In this document: piece after piece, positions 35,387 to 43,504 of the stretch
Layout: each line of letters opens with the position of its first letter
Numbering within the stretch: position 1 is the first letter of the stretch
Source of the DNA: DASRAA01 sp963814165
GTDB lineage: Bacteria > Acidobacteriota > Terriglobia > Terriglobales > Acidobacteriaceae
NCBI GenBank assembly: GCA_963814165.1
Contig: CAWFBW010000012.1
Location: 62,001-126,000 of the forward strand
Direction: 5' to 3'
DNA length: 64,000 bases
Notes under the pieces: model-generated
Database searches by the model: none
What the model was told of the DNA's origin: nothing
Seen by the model: the letters and a program-made list of their open reading frames with translations, nothing else
Position numbers and translations under genes: made by a program

Positions 35387-36791
35387 CTACTTCCGCGTGT
35401 CGCCCTCGTCGTCGCTCACCAGTGACAGCGGCTCGGGCTGCAACTGCCAGTCGGGCGACTCCAGTTGTCGAGGCGTCTTCTCGACTTGTTTCAGGTCAGG
35501 CAAGTCTGCGGCGGCCAGCGAGCGGTCCAGTTCCGGCAGCTTGCGCGCCAGCGGGAAACACCGACGCGCTCCATCGATCCCACCGACTTGTTGTACGACT
35601 CCACCGCGCCACCAAGCTTCTTGCCGAGGTCTTCGAAATGTCCTGCCATGACAGCAAGCCGCTGATATAGCAGCTTGCCTGCCTCGCTGATCTTTCGCGC
35701 GCTGTCGGCCAGGTTCTTCTGGTTCCAGCCGTAGGCAATCGTCCTGAGTACTGCAATCAGCGTCATCGGAGACGTCAGGATGACCTTGCCGCCAGCCGTA
35801 CTCCAGCAAGTCCGGGTCGGCCATTACGGCGGCGCGAAAGAACACTTCGCCGGGAAGGAACAGCAACACGAATTCGGGTGTCGGCTGAAACTTGCGCCCA
35901 GTACGCTTTTCTCCCGACAGGTCGTCAATGTGCTTCCTGACCTGCCGGGCATGATCGACCAGGCATGCACTCCGCGCGCTTCGTCATGCGCTCTCCAGCG
36001 CAGCGAGGTAGCCGCGAACGGGGCCTTGGCGTCAATCACGATGTTCTTCGCGCCGGGCAGCCGCACGACCACATCGGGCCGCATCGCCGTCCTCTACCGT
36101 CACCGAAACCTGTTCCTCGAAATCGCAGTAGTCCAGCATGCCTGCCAGCTCCAGCACCTTGCGCAGTTGCAGTTCGCCCCACCGCCCCCGCGTCTGTGGC
36201 TCGCGCAGCGCCTTCACCAGGTTGCCAGTCTCCGTCTGCAGCGCCTTTTGCGTCTCCGTGCAGCGAAACCACCTGCGTCGACAGGCTCCGTACGCCTGGC
36301 TGCGCGCATGCTCGAGCGCTTGAATCTGCTCGTTCATCGTTCGTCAGAGACTCGCGCAATCGGGTCAACCAGGTTCTTGACCGCGGTTTGCTTCTGTGCG
36401 AGTTCGCTCTGCGGCCTGCGTCTGATGGTTCTCCAGCGTGGCGCTTCGCCAACTGCAAAAAGCTGGCGTTGTTGCTCTCCAGTGCGGTAGATGCTAGCGC
36501 CTTGAATTGCGCCTTCATCTCTTCGCTGGCGGCGTTCAGCAGGTCGAGTTTTTCTTTCGTGTTGCAGCGCTCGCTCTCGAGCGTCGCTTCGATGGCGGCC
36601 TTGGCGGCGTTTAGCGCGGAACTCTCCGACTGCGCCTGCCCCAGCTGCGACCGCACCGAGGCCAACTCCTGCTCCAACTCCGTCTTCCGTTGCGCCAAGG
36701 CCGACGTCTTCGATCGCAGGGCAAGCCAGGTTACGGCCGCGCCAAGCAGCAGGCCGATTAACGCGAAGATAATCATCGTGACATTAATCAT
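35387..36791 (-). pseudogene. rmuC: rmuC-like gene broken by many frame changes
   Basis: The N-terminal frame gives an RmuC start: a membrane anchor (MIIFALIGLLLGAAVTWLAL), then a coiled coil (TELEQELASVRSQLGQAQSE). Later pieces of the RmuC domain appear in different frames: LREPQTRGRWGELQLRKVLE, DVVVRLPGAKNIVIDAKAPF, VLLFLPGEVFFRAA, then KISEAGKLLYQRLAVMAGHF and a C-terminal PLSLVSDDEGDTRK. Order and strand are intact and the total length is right (~470 residues), but at least six shifts are needed. RmuC is a non-essential DNA recombination-limiting protein, so true decay is possible; dense sequencing error is the alternative. Confidence 0.75.
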
Positions 36792-36870
36792 TTCGAGACA
36801 GATCCGCTGCTGTATTGTATGTTGGCTGCTATTGGAACGGAAGTCACCTTCCGGCGTCTAATGGAGTGTG

Positions 36871-37716
36871 ATGCTACGCAGACTTGGCACATCCCATGAC
36901 TGCCTGAGGTCGCCGGCGAGATTGCTCCCCTGGTGCTGCATGTTCGCTGTGCTGATTGTTTCTTCGCTGGCCTTCGCACAAGATGCGATCGAGCCGGAGG
37001 CCGAACAGCAGTTGTTCGCGCTCGTCAATCAAGAGCGCGCCAAGGCAGGGCTCGCGCCACTGACACTTGACGAGCGCCTGACTCGCGCAGCCCGAAAGCA
37101 CTCCCAACTCATGATCGAACGTGACTCTCTGGTCCACCAGCTTCTGGGTGAAGATCCACTGGTGATGCGGCTGTCGGCGGAAGGTGTTCGCTGCGACCAC
37201 GACGGCGAGAACATCGCGCTCAATGGCGACGTGGACTCGGCGCATGCGGCCTTGATGGGCTCGCCCGGACATCGCGCCAACATTCTCTCCGATCACTTCA
37301 ACTCCGTCGGCATCGGCGTCGTGCGCACTGGCGACCTGGTTTACGTGACCGAAGACTTTGCCCACGTGCTGCCCTCATATTCCGACTTCGAGGCGGATGC
37401 CGTCGCCCAACAGTCGATCACCGACTTTGCCCGGGCGTTGGGTCTACCCATTCCAGTGCGAAAGGTGCGCACCCAATTGACGCGCATGGCCTGCGACATG
37501 GCGAAGCAGGACAAGCTCGACAGTTCTCAAACGCGCGATATTCCGGGAGTCACCGCCGCCGTCGCATGGACGGCCACCGACCTGCAGAAACTTCCTCCCG
37601 GCTTGCAGAAAATCCTGAGCCGGCCCCTGACCTCCCCGTATTCGTTGGGCGTGTGCTTCGCCACCAGCGCCAGCCAACCCGGTGGCGTGTACTGGCTGCT
37701 CTTCGTCACCTATTGA
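36871..37716 (+). CDS. Secreted CAP (SCP/PR-1, YkwD-like) domain protein
   Basis: 281 residues from the ATG at 36871; a GTG directly before it is an equal option. It has an N-terminal hydrophobic export signal (about 20-36). The CAP domain follows: LVNQERAKAGLAPLTLDERL, AARKHSQLMIERDSLVH with the conserved His, GENIAL, and MGSPGHRANIL. Bacterial CAP proteins of the YkwD type are extracytoplasmic with mostly unknown function. The C-terminal ~110 residues are outside the domain and not assigned. The start is close to and divergent from the rmuC-like gene. Confidence 0.85.
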   Translation: MLRRLGTSHDCLRSPARLLPWCCMFAVLIVSSLAFAQDAIEPEAEQQLFALVNQERAKAGLAPLTLDERLTRAARKHSQLMIERDSLVHQLLGEDPLVMRLSAEGVRCDHDGENIALNGDVDSAHAALMGSPGHRANILSDHFNSVGIGVVRTGDLVYVTEDFAHVLPSYSDFEADAVAQQSITDFARALGLPIPVRKVRTQLTRMACDMAKQDKLDSSQTRDIPGVTAAVAWTATDLQKLPPGLQKILSRPLTSPYSLGVCFATSASQPGGVYWLLFVTY

Positions 37717-37771
37717 ACGTGGCTGTAGCCAGCGCAACCAACCTCACGGCTGTGCTAACCTGCGGGCATCG

Positions 37772-38683
37772 ATGAACCCTGCTTCGCAAGTCTACATTGG
37801 AACTGCGGGCTGGTCCTACAAGGACTGGGAAGGCATCGTTTACCCCGCGCAAATCAAGAAGTCTGAGCATCCCGTCGAGTTCATGGCGAAGTACTTCGAC
37901 ATGGTCGAGATCAATACTTCGTTCTACGGACACATCAAGCCCGAGTGGGGCAAATTGTGGTGTCGCAAAGCTCGCGCCGTGAATCCGGGTTTCCTCTTCA
38001 CTGCCAAGCTCAACCGCGCATTTACCCATTCGCCAATCGCGGTGGTGGAGAGCACGTCGGTTGAAACAATCCAGATCGGTCCTGATGACGAACGCCTCGC
38101 CAAAGCCGGACTCGATTCCATCGCCTCGGAGAACATGCTGGGCGCGCTGCTCATGCAGTTCCCTATCTCGTTCAAGAACACTGATCGTAATCGCGACTAC
38201 CTCGATGGATTGCTCGAGAAGTTCGGCCAGTATCCGCTCGTAGTTGAAGTCCGGCACAACGGATGGACCAACGAAGGGACCCTGCGCTACTTCGCGCAAA
38301 AGCACGTCGCCTTCTGCAACATCGACCAGCCGCTGCTGGGCAAAGCGGTCACGCCCAGCGCGCAAGTCACTTCTCCCATCGGCTACGTTCGCCTGCATGG
38401 ACGCAACTACGAGCAGTGGTTCGACAGCGATTCGCGCAACGACCGCTACAACTATCTCTACACGCGTCCGGAATTGGAAAACTGGGAGAGACGCATCGAA
38501 GTCGTAGCCGAAAAAGCCCAGAAAACCTTCGTCGTCACCAACAATCACTTCGAGGGAAAAGCCGCCGTGAACGCGCTGCAGATCAAAAGCATGTTGACCG
38601 GCGGAAACGTTCCTGTTCCACCCACGCTACGAAGCCACTACTGGGAGCTGGGAGAGATTGCTGCGGTCGGGGAAAGTGAATAA
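37772..38683 (+). CDS. DUF72 (YecE-like) family protein
   Basis: 303 residues from the ATG at 37772, where homology begins with QVYIGTAGWSYKDWEG. Further DUF72 landmarks are FDMVEINTSFYG, FTAKLNRAFTH, LGALLMQFPISFKNT, VEVRHNGW and YVRLHGRNYEQWF. The fold is a TIM barrel; the biochemical role is unknown. Length is typical. Confidence 0.88.
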   Translation: MNPASQVYIGTAGWSYKDWEGIVYPAQIKKSEHPVEFMAKYFDMVEINTSFYGHIKPEWGKLWCRKARAVNPGFLFTAKLNRAFTHSPIAVVESTSVETIQIGPDDERLAKAGLDSIASENMLGALLMQFPISFKNTDRNRDYLDGLLEKFGQYPLVVEVRHNGWTNEGTLRYFAQKHVAFCNIDQPLLGKAVTPSAQVTSPIGYVRLHGRNYEQWFDSDSRNDRYNYLYTRPELENWERRIEVVAEKAQKTFVVTNNHFEGKAAVNALQIKSMLTGGNVPVPPTLRSHYWELGEIAAVGESE

Positions 38684-38887
38684 GGCGTTACAACCCCATC
38701 CCACAACGTAGTACTCCGGCGCTTCGTCACCAGCAACTAGCCTTTCATCCACCTTTCGTGGCACTCACAATCAACCGGCAAAATTGGCACGGAACCTTTT
38801 CGCTCTCGTTCGTATAAGTACACAGATGCAGTACCGGTGAAGCCAAAAGCCAATCGGGACGCACAACCCACACAGAAGGAGAAAACC

Positions 38888-39010
38888 ATGGACGCGAAAT
38901 ACAATTGGCTGATCGACAACGTCTCGGTCCGCGTCACCCTCAACACGGTGGCGTTTGCGCTCTGGATGGCCACCGCGGTCGCATTGCTCGAGTTTGCGAC
39001 GAAGTTCTAA
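38888..39010 (+). CDS. 40-residue single-pass membrane micro-protein
   Basis: ATG at 38888 with a strong AGAAGGAG ribosome site eight bases upstream. The product MDAKYNWLIDNVSVRVTLNT continues into a hydrophobic helix (VAFALWMATAVALLEFA) and ends in KF. A strong intrinsic terminator lies 63 bases after the stop. No family is recognised; expression signals on both sides make it likely to be real. Confidence 0.65.
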   Translation: MDAKYNWLIDNVSVRVTLNTVAFALWMATAVALLEFATKF

Positions 39011-39072
39011 CCCGAATTCGTCAGCCCTCCCCCAAAGGTCCGAAGTCGCGCGCAGAAACCGGCGCGCAAACA

Positions 39073-39112
39073 AAGCCCCGTTCTCTCGCAGGAAGGACGG
39101 GGCTTCGTTTTG
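39073..39112 (+). terminator. Intrinsic terminator after the micro-protein
   Basis: AAGCCCCGT (39073-39081) pairs with ACGGGGCTT (39097-39105), a 9-bp stem with a 15-nt loop, followed by CGTTTTGT. It lies between the micro-protein and the next plus-strand gene. Confidence 0.8.
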
Positions 39113-39172
39113 TCCATTGACAGCCAGAGCGGGTACAGGCGATTCTTTTTATCCCGAGAGGAACCGCTAACA

Positions 39173-39781
39173 ATGGGACAAGAACTACATTGCCGTGCAA
39201 AATTCAGCGGGAAGTGGGTTGAAGGCAAGGCCCTGCTGGAAACCAACGAAATCATTTTTCGCGGCGATCTGCGGCTGAAGATTCCCATTGCGGCGCTGGA
39301 ATCAGTCACGGCTCGCGCTGGCGAACTGCACCTGAAGTGGTCCGGCCAATCCGCCGTGTTCGATTTGGGCGAGCAGGCGGAAAAGTGGGCGCACGCTATC
39401 CTTCATCCGAAGAGCGCGGCCGACAAGCTGGGCATCAAGCCCGGACTGACCGTCTCAGCTCTCCGCCTCGCCGACAACACCACCATGAACGAACTCCGCA
39501 AGTTGGTCGCATCTTTCGCAGATGACAAGCCGCTGAAAGATTCCGACATGATTTTCTTGGGAGCTACCACAGCGTCAGACCTGCGCGGTCTGAAGAAATT
39601 GCTATCATCGCTCGCCGCAAACGGAGCGCTTTGGGTGGTCTATCCCAAGGGCCGCAAAGACATCACGGAATTGCACGTGCTCGAAGCCGGTCGCGCCGCA
39701 GGTCTACTCGACATCAAGGTTGTTAGGTACTCCGCCACGCACACTGCTCTGAAGTTCGTACGCCCGAAAGACAAACGCTAG
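39173..39781 (+). CDS. Conserved hypothetical protein, DUF3052-like C-terminus
   Basis: 202 residues from the ATG at 39173 with GAGGAA nine bases upstream. The first ~80 residues form a small beta domain (AKFSGKWVEGKALLETNEII); the remainder, AADKLGIKPGLTVSALRLAD through DMIFLGATTASDLRGLKKL and GALWVVYPKGRKDITE, resembles DUF3052, a small fold of unknown function common in Actinobacteria and Acidobacteriota. No signal peptide, so cytoplasmic. Confidence 0.7.
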   Translation: MGQELHCRAKFSGKWVEGKALLETNEIIFRGDLRLKIPIAALESVTARAGELHLKWSGQSAVFDLGEQAEKWAHAILHPKSAADKLGIKPGLTVSALRLADNTTMNELRKLVASFADDKPLKDSDMIFLGATTASDLRGLKKLLSSLAANGALWVVYPKGRKDITELHVLEAGRAAGLLDIKVVRYSATHTALKFVRPKDKR

Positions 39782-39915
39782 CCGAACACAGCAACGCCCA
39801 CCGCGCTCGCGAAGCGAGACACGATGGGCATGATTCGATCGGGTGGAGCACTGCTTCAGCGGTGCATCTCAGCAGTAGTCACGACTTCGGCTTTAGCCGC
39901 TGAGGTGACTTGCCG
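39782..39915. repeat. Intergenic palindromic repeats between convergent genes
   Basis: Holds a CTCGCGAAGCGAG hairpin near 39808 and TCGGCTTTAGCCGCTGAGG (39889-39907), which resembles a family of dispersed extragenic repeats I associate with acidobacterial genomes. It may also serve as a bidirectional terminator; no T tract is obvious. Confidence 0.4.
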
Positions 39916-40281
39916 TTACGCCTTCTTCGTGCGCACATCCACTTCGCGCAGACGGGCAGCCTTGCCGCGCAGTGCGCGCAGGTAGAACAGTTTGGCGCGG
40001 CGGACGTGTGCTGACCGCACCACTTCCACCTTGTCGATGACCTTCGCATTCAGCGGAAAGATACGCTCCACGCCGTGTCCAAAGCTCATCTTGCGCACGA
40101 TAAAGCTGGGCTGCGATCCTTTGCTCTTCGCGATCACGAGACCCTCAAATATCTGGACGCGTTCCTTCTCGCCTTCCTTGATCTTGACGTGCACGCGAAC
40201 AGTATCGCCCGCCTTGAACTGCGGCAAATCGGTGCGCTGCGCCTTGGCTAGCAAACGGTCAATAATCGGTGAGTTCGACAT
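39916..40281 (-). CDS. rplS: Ribosomal protein L19
   Basis: 121 residues. FKAGDTVRVHVKIKEGEKER, QIFEGLVIAKSKGSQPSFIV, RKMSFGHGVERIFPLNAKVI and HVRRAKLFYLRALRGKAARL cover the whole L19 sequence. L19 lies at the 30S-50S interface. It is the last gene of the rpsP-khpA-rimM-trmD-rplS cluster, the conserved bacterial order. Confidence 0.97.
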   Translation of the reverse strand: MSNSPIIDRLLAKAQRTDLPQFKAGDTVRVHVKIKEGEKERVQIFEGLVIAKSKGSQPSFIVRKMSFGHGVERIFPLNAKVIDKVEVVRSAHVRRAKLFYLRALRGKAARLREVDVRTKKA

Positions 40282-40379
40282 TTTTTCTTCTTCCTTCGTT
40301 GTGGCACGCCTCGCGGCGGCCTGAATCTTAAACTTTTCGGTGGCCCATATTTGCCATCCGTTGGCAAATTTGAGATCAA

Positions 40380-41198
40380 CTACTCTCCACTCTCAATCTC
40401 TTTCAAAATCTTGCGATCTTCCTTGCTCAACTCCGCCCCGCGTAACAAGTCAGGACGGTTCGCCAGCGTCTTTTCCAGCGCCTTGCGTCTCCGCCAGCGC
40501 CTTATCTCATCGTGGTTCCCATTCACCAGCACTTCGGGAACCGGCATCCCGCGAAACTCCGCCGGACGCGTGTAATGCGGATAATCCAACAATCCGCCCG
40601 ATCCACAGGTCGATGACGGCGGCTCATTCTCGCCCTGCAACGGCGCTTCACCTTGCTGCGTCGTGAACGACTCCTGTTGCGCCGACGCTGCGTTGCCCAG
40701 CGCTCCCGGAACCAGCCGCGACACCGTATCCACGATGATCGCCGCTCCCAGTTCTCCGCCGCTCAGCACAAAGTCTCCGACGGAAATCTCGCGGTCCGCC
40801 AGGTACTCGCCGACGCGCTCGTCCACGCCTTCGTAGCGCCCGCAGATCATCACTACCCGATCGCGCTGCTGCAACTCGTGCGCTACACTCTGCGTGAACA
40901 TCTGCCCCTGCGGTGACAACAGCACCACCGTCTCACGCGCATCTTCGCGCAACCTCACCTCGCGCGGCGCGATATTCATTGCCTCCAGGCACTCGAAAAT
41001 GGGCTCTGGTTTCAGCACCATTCCTTCGCCGCCGCCGAACGGACGGTCATCCACCGTGCGGTGCCTGTCGTGCGTGAACGCCCGCAGGTCGTGAATCGCA
41101 ATCTCAATGAGCCCGGCCTCGCGCGCCCTGCGCACAATGCCGTAATCCAGCGGCCCGCGAAAAAAGTCCGGGAAAATCGTTAGAATCTCGAACTTCAT
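40380..41198 (-). CDS. trmD: tRNA (guanine-N1)-methyltransferase TrmD
   Basis: 272 residues from the ATG at 41198, the point where TrmD homology starts (MKFEILTIFPDFFRGPLDYG); the longer frame is an artefact. The knot region has VMICGRYEGVDERVGEYLAD, EISVGDFVLSGGELGAAIIV and DYPHYTRPAEFRGMPVPEVL, the standard SAM-binding trefoil signatures. It methylates G37 of tRNAs with a G36, preventing frameshifting. A Gln/Glu/Ser-rich insert (about 176-205) precedes the conserved DYPHYTRP. It follows rimM by 43 bases. Confidence 0.96.
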   Translation of the reverse strand: MKFEILTIFPDFFRGPLDYGIVRRAREAGLIEIAIHDLRAFTHDRHRTVDDRPFGGGEGMVLKPEPIFECLEAMNIAPREVRLREDARETVVLLSPQGQMFTQSVAHELQQRDRVVMICGRYEGVDERVGEYLADREISVGDFVLSGGELGAAIIVDTVSRLVPGALGNAASAQQESFTTQQGEAPLQGENEPPSSTCGSGGLLDYPHYTRPAEFRGMPVPEVLVNGNHDEIRRWRRRKALEKTLANRPDLLRGAELSKEDRKILKEIESGE

Positions 41199-41241
41199 TC
41201 CGGCCTCCCCGCTTCGCCTGGGCGATGGGGACCTCCAAAAC

Positions 41242-41825
41242 CTACTTGTGCCCCTTGCGGCGCTCACCGGCTACCCGGCTTTGCTCCGCTTCCAGCTTCT
41301 GTCGGTGCTTCTCTTCGTCGTTCAACGGAGACTGCACTTCCAGCAGGCCTTCGGGCAACTCAAACTCAATCCGCCGCGCCGGCAAATCCGCGTTCTTCAA
41401 AAACGCTTCGGCGTACGGCACTAGAAACTCTCTCGCTCGCCGGTCTTCGTTCGAACCACCAGCAGCGGAGCTTCTCCCGCTCCAAACTGCACATCGGCGA
41501 CCGAGCCAATCACCGACCCGCGATTCACGACCTCGCATCCGACCAGGTCACTCACGTACGCTTCGCCCGCTTCCAATTCGGCGCGCTGCTCGGCAGGAAT
41601 CTGCAACTCCATCCCCGCCAGCCGCTCGGCGTCGCTGATGCTCTCCACGCCCGCGAACTTCAGCACCACGTGGCCCTTGTGGAACCAGTGCTCCTCGAGG
41701 TGCAACTCGCGTCGACTGCCGTCCTTGGCGAGCCCGGAAAGCTCGCGTCGCTCGGCAAAGCGCTCCGGAAAGCTCGTATGCAACTCGGCCGCAACTTCGC
41801 CGCGCCGGCCCTGCGGGCCCAGCAC
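41242..41825 (-). CDS. rimM: Ribosome maturation factor RimM, with a two-base frame break
   Basis: The first frame (41825-41421) gives LGPQGRRGEVAAELHTSFPE, ISDAERLAGMELQIPAEQRA, and APLLVVRTKTGERESF then stop. The rest, EFLVPYAEAFLKNADLPARR, lies in the frame ending at 41242. Removing one AG unit from the GAGAGAG run (41428-41434) restores GEREFLVPYAEAF. RimM binds S19 and aids 30S maturation. The conserved FVTIAR upstream of GTG 41825 is also encoded, but its frame has no usual start codon, so the true start is uncertain. Confidence 0.85.
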
Positions 41826-41848
41826 CCGAGCGATAGTGACGAACGCAG

Positions 41849-42097
41849 CTATTCGACGATCTCCAACTGGTAGCGCTTGCGCGTCTTCAACGCGGCCGCG
41901 CCCATGATGGTCCGCAAGCTGCGCGCCATGCGCCCTTGCCGCCCGATGATCTTGCCGACCTCTTCCTCGGCCACCACCAGCTCCACCACGATGTGGTCGC
42001 CCTCATCGAAGGCTTCCGCCTCGACTTCGTCCGGCGCGTCCACCAGCGCCTTCGCCAGGTGCGCCATCAAAGCGGGAATGTCCGCTGTCGTTGCCAT
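41849..42097 (-). CDS. khpA: KH-domain RNA-binding protein KhpA
   Basis: 82 residues. The KH core VVAEEEVGKIIGRQGRMARSL has the GxxG loop GRQG. KhpA proteins are small RNA-binding proteins placed between rpsP and rimM in many bacteria, as here. The N-terminus (LMAHLAKALVDAPDEVEAEA) is the usual helix before the domain. Spacing to rpsP is 45 bases. Confidence 0.93.
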   Translation of the reverse strand: MATTADIPALMAHLAKALVDAPDEVEAEAFDEGDHIVVELVVAEEEVGKIIGRQGRMARSLRTIMGAAALKTRKRYQLEIVE

Positions 42098-42142
42098 CGT
42101 TCCGCTTCCCTTTCGCTTCTTACGAAGTCTCCAGTTACGAAG

Positions 42143-42409
42143 CTACGCTGCCGGTGTTTCCGCCGGAGCGGCTGCCGCTGTCGCCGCAGCCTTGTCCACC
42201 AGCTTCTTCACCCGGTCAGACAACTGGGCGCCCTTGCCGATCCAATAGGCAATCCGGTCGCTCTTCAGCAGCACGCTGGCCGGATTGGTGCGCGGGTTGT
42301 ACGTCCCCACCACTTCCACCGAGCGGCCATCACGGGCGCGGTCTTTTTCAATGACAACAATGCGGTAATACGGTTGTTTGCGCGCACCACGGCGCGCGAG
42401 ACGAATCAT
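42143..42409 (-). CDS. rpsP: Ribosomal protein S16
   Basis: 88 residues from the ATG at 42409; a GTG two codons earlier is possible. MIRLARRGARKQPYYRIVVI, RDGRSVEVVGTYNPRTNPAS and the DRIAYWIGKGAQLSDRVKKL region are S16. An Ala/Pro-rich tail (AAATAAAAPAETPAA) follows the conserved part. It is the first gene of the cluster, and ffh, often just upstream, is absent. Confidence 0.96.
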   Translation of the reverse strand: MIRLARRGARKQPYYRIVVIEKDRARDGRSVEVVGTYNPRTNPASVLLKSDRIAYWIGKGAQLSDRVKKLVDKAAATAAAAPAETPAA

Positions 42410-42716
42410 TAACACAGAAGGTGTTTCCTTTCCTGCAAATCAGGGTTCCGCGCACAAGCTCATGCGCCAAAGCCATTCAAATCAAAAGCTTGACTCAGGG
42501 AGCCGCAAGCGGCACAGCTTTTCCCTCAGGCGAGACGGATATGCCAGCGATAGCTCGCTCCACACCCCAAAACAAGTACCAGCCGGCACTCGTTGGACCC
42601 CCGCTGCTGGGGGCAAACATCAATTATCGCGTAACTTGCGCCTGATGGCAAGGCGTTTTCGATGGCCTGTCGCTCCCAGCTAAGAAACCGCGCTTGACGG
42701 GCATATCATAAAGGGC

Positions 42717-43244
42717 ATGTCCCTATCGGCAATTCTCGACCGTCTCCGGCAACACGCAACCACTGATACCACCAGCCAGACCGACACCGTTCGCAAGATC
42801 GTCAAGGCGCTCGACGAACTCGAGCCCGCACGCGCCAAGTACATTGCTGCCTTCGCTTACATCCTCAGCCGCGTGGCCCGCGCCGACATGAACATCAGCG
42901 ACGCCGAAACCAGAAAGATGGAGCAACTGGTCGTCGGCCTCAGTGGTCTCTCGGAAGACCAGGCGATTCTGGCCGTGCAAATCGCCAAAACCCAGGCCAC
43001 GCTGTTCGGCGGCACCGAGAACTTCCTGGTCACCGACGAATTCAACCAGATCGCCACGCAAGAGCAGAAACTTTCGCTGCTCAATTGCCTGTTTGCCGTC
43101 GCGGCCGCCGACGAATCGATTTCCGGCGTGGAGGAGCGCGAGATCCGGTTGATTGCGAACGAATTGCAACTCACCCATTCGGATTTCATCAACACGCGCT
43201 TGGCCTATCGCCAATATCTCAGTTTGCTCAACGACGCGAGCTGA
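42717..43244 (+). CDS. TerB-family protein
   Basis: 175 residues, all helical. Two acidic repeats, ARADMNISDAETRKMEQLVV and AAADESISGVEEREIRLIAN, have the D-x-x-I-S-x-x-E pattern of the TerB/DjlA-type metal-binding fold. Members have been linked to tellurite resistance and membrane stress, but function as a stand-alone protein is unknown. It is divergent from the rpsP operon and shares a ~300-base upstream region with it. Confidence 0.82.
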   Translation: MSLSAILDRLRQHATTDTTSQTDTVRKIVKALDELEPARAKYIAAFAYILSRVARADMNISDAETRKMEQLVVGLSGLSEDQAILAVQIAKTQATLFGGTENFLVTDEFNQIATQEQKLSLLNCLFAVAAADESISGVEEREIRLIANELQLTHSDFINTRLAYRQYLSLLNDAS

Positions 43245-43504
43245 AACTCGACTACCCCCGCCGGCACCGTCTCGCCGCAAGCCGGAAACGATTCTTGCCC
43301 GCTACTACCTATTGCCTTCCAGCGCTCCGCCCTCCGGGCTGAATAGTCACATCCCAAACTGTGACCAATGACACAGAGGTTATTGTCTCCCTGGCACTTA
43401 GGATGTACTATGTCGGGTCTTACTAAAAACTGCAGACGGTTTTCTGCCGCTGGATATTTTTAGAAAGGCGGCATTTGCCTCAGCAAGCCCGGAGGTTTTT
43501 CGTC

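Noticed and set aside
43346..43365. GTCACA-N8-TGTGAC as a CRP/FNR site
   Set aside because: The arms are in the reverse order of the CRP consensus and the spacer is 8; kept only as an unexplained palindrome.
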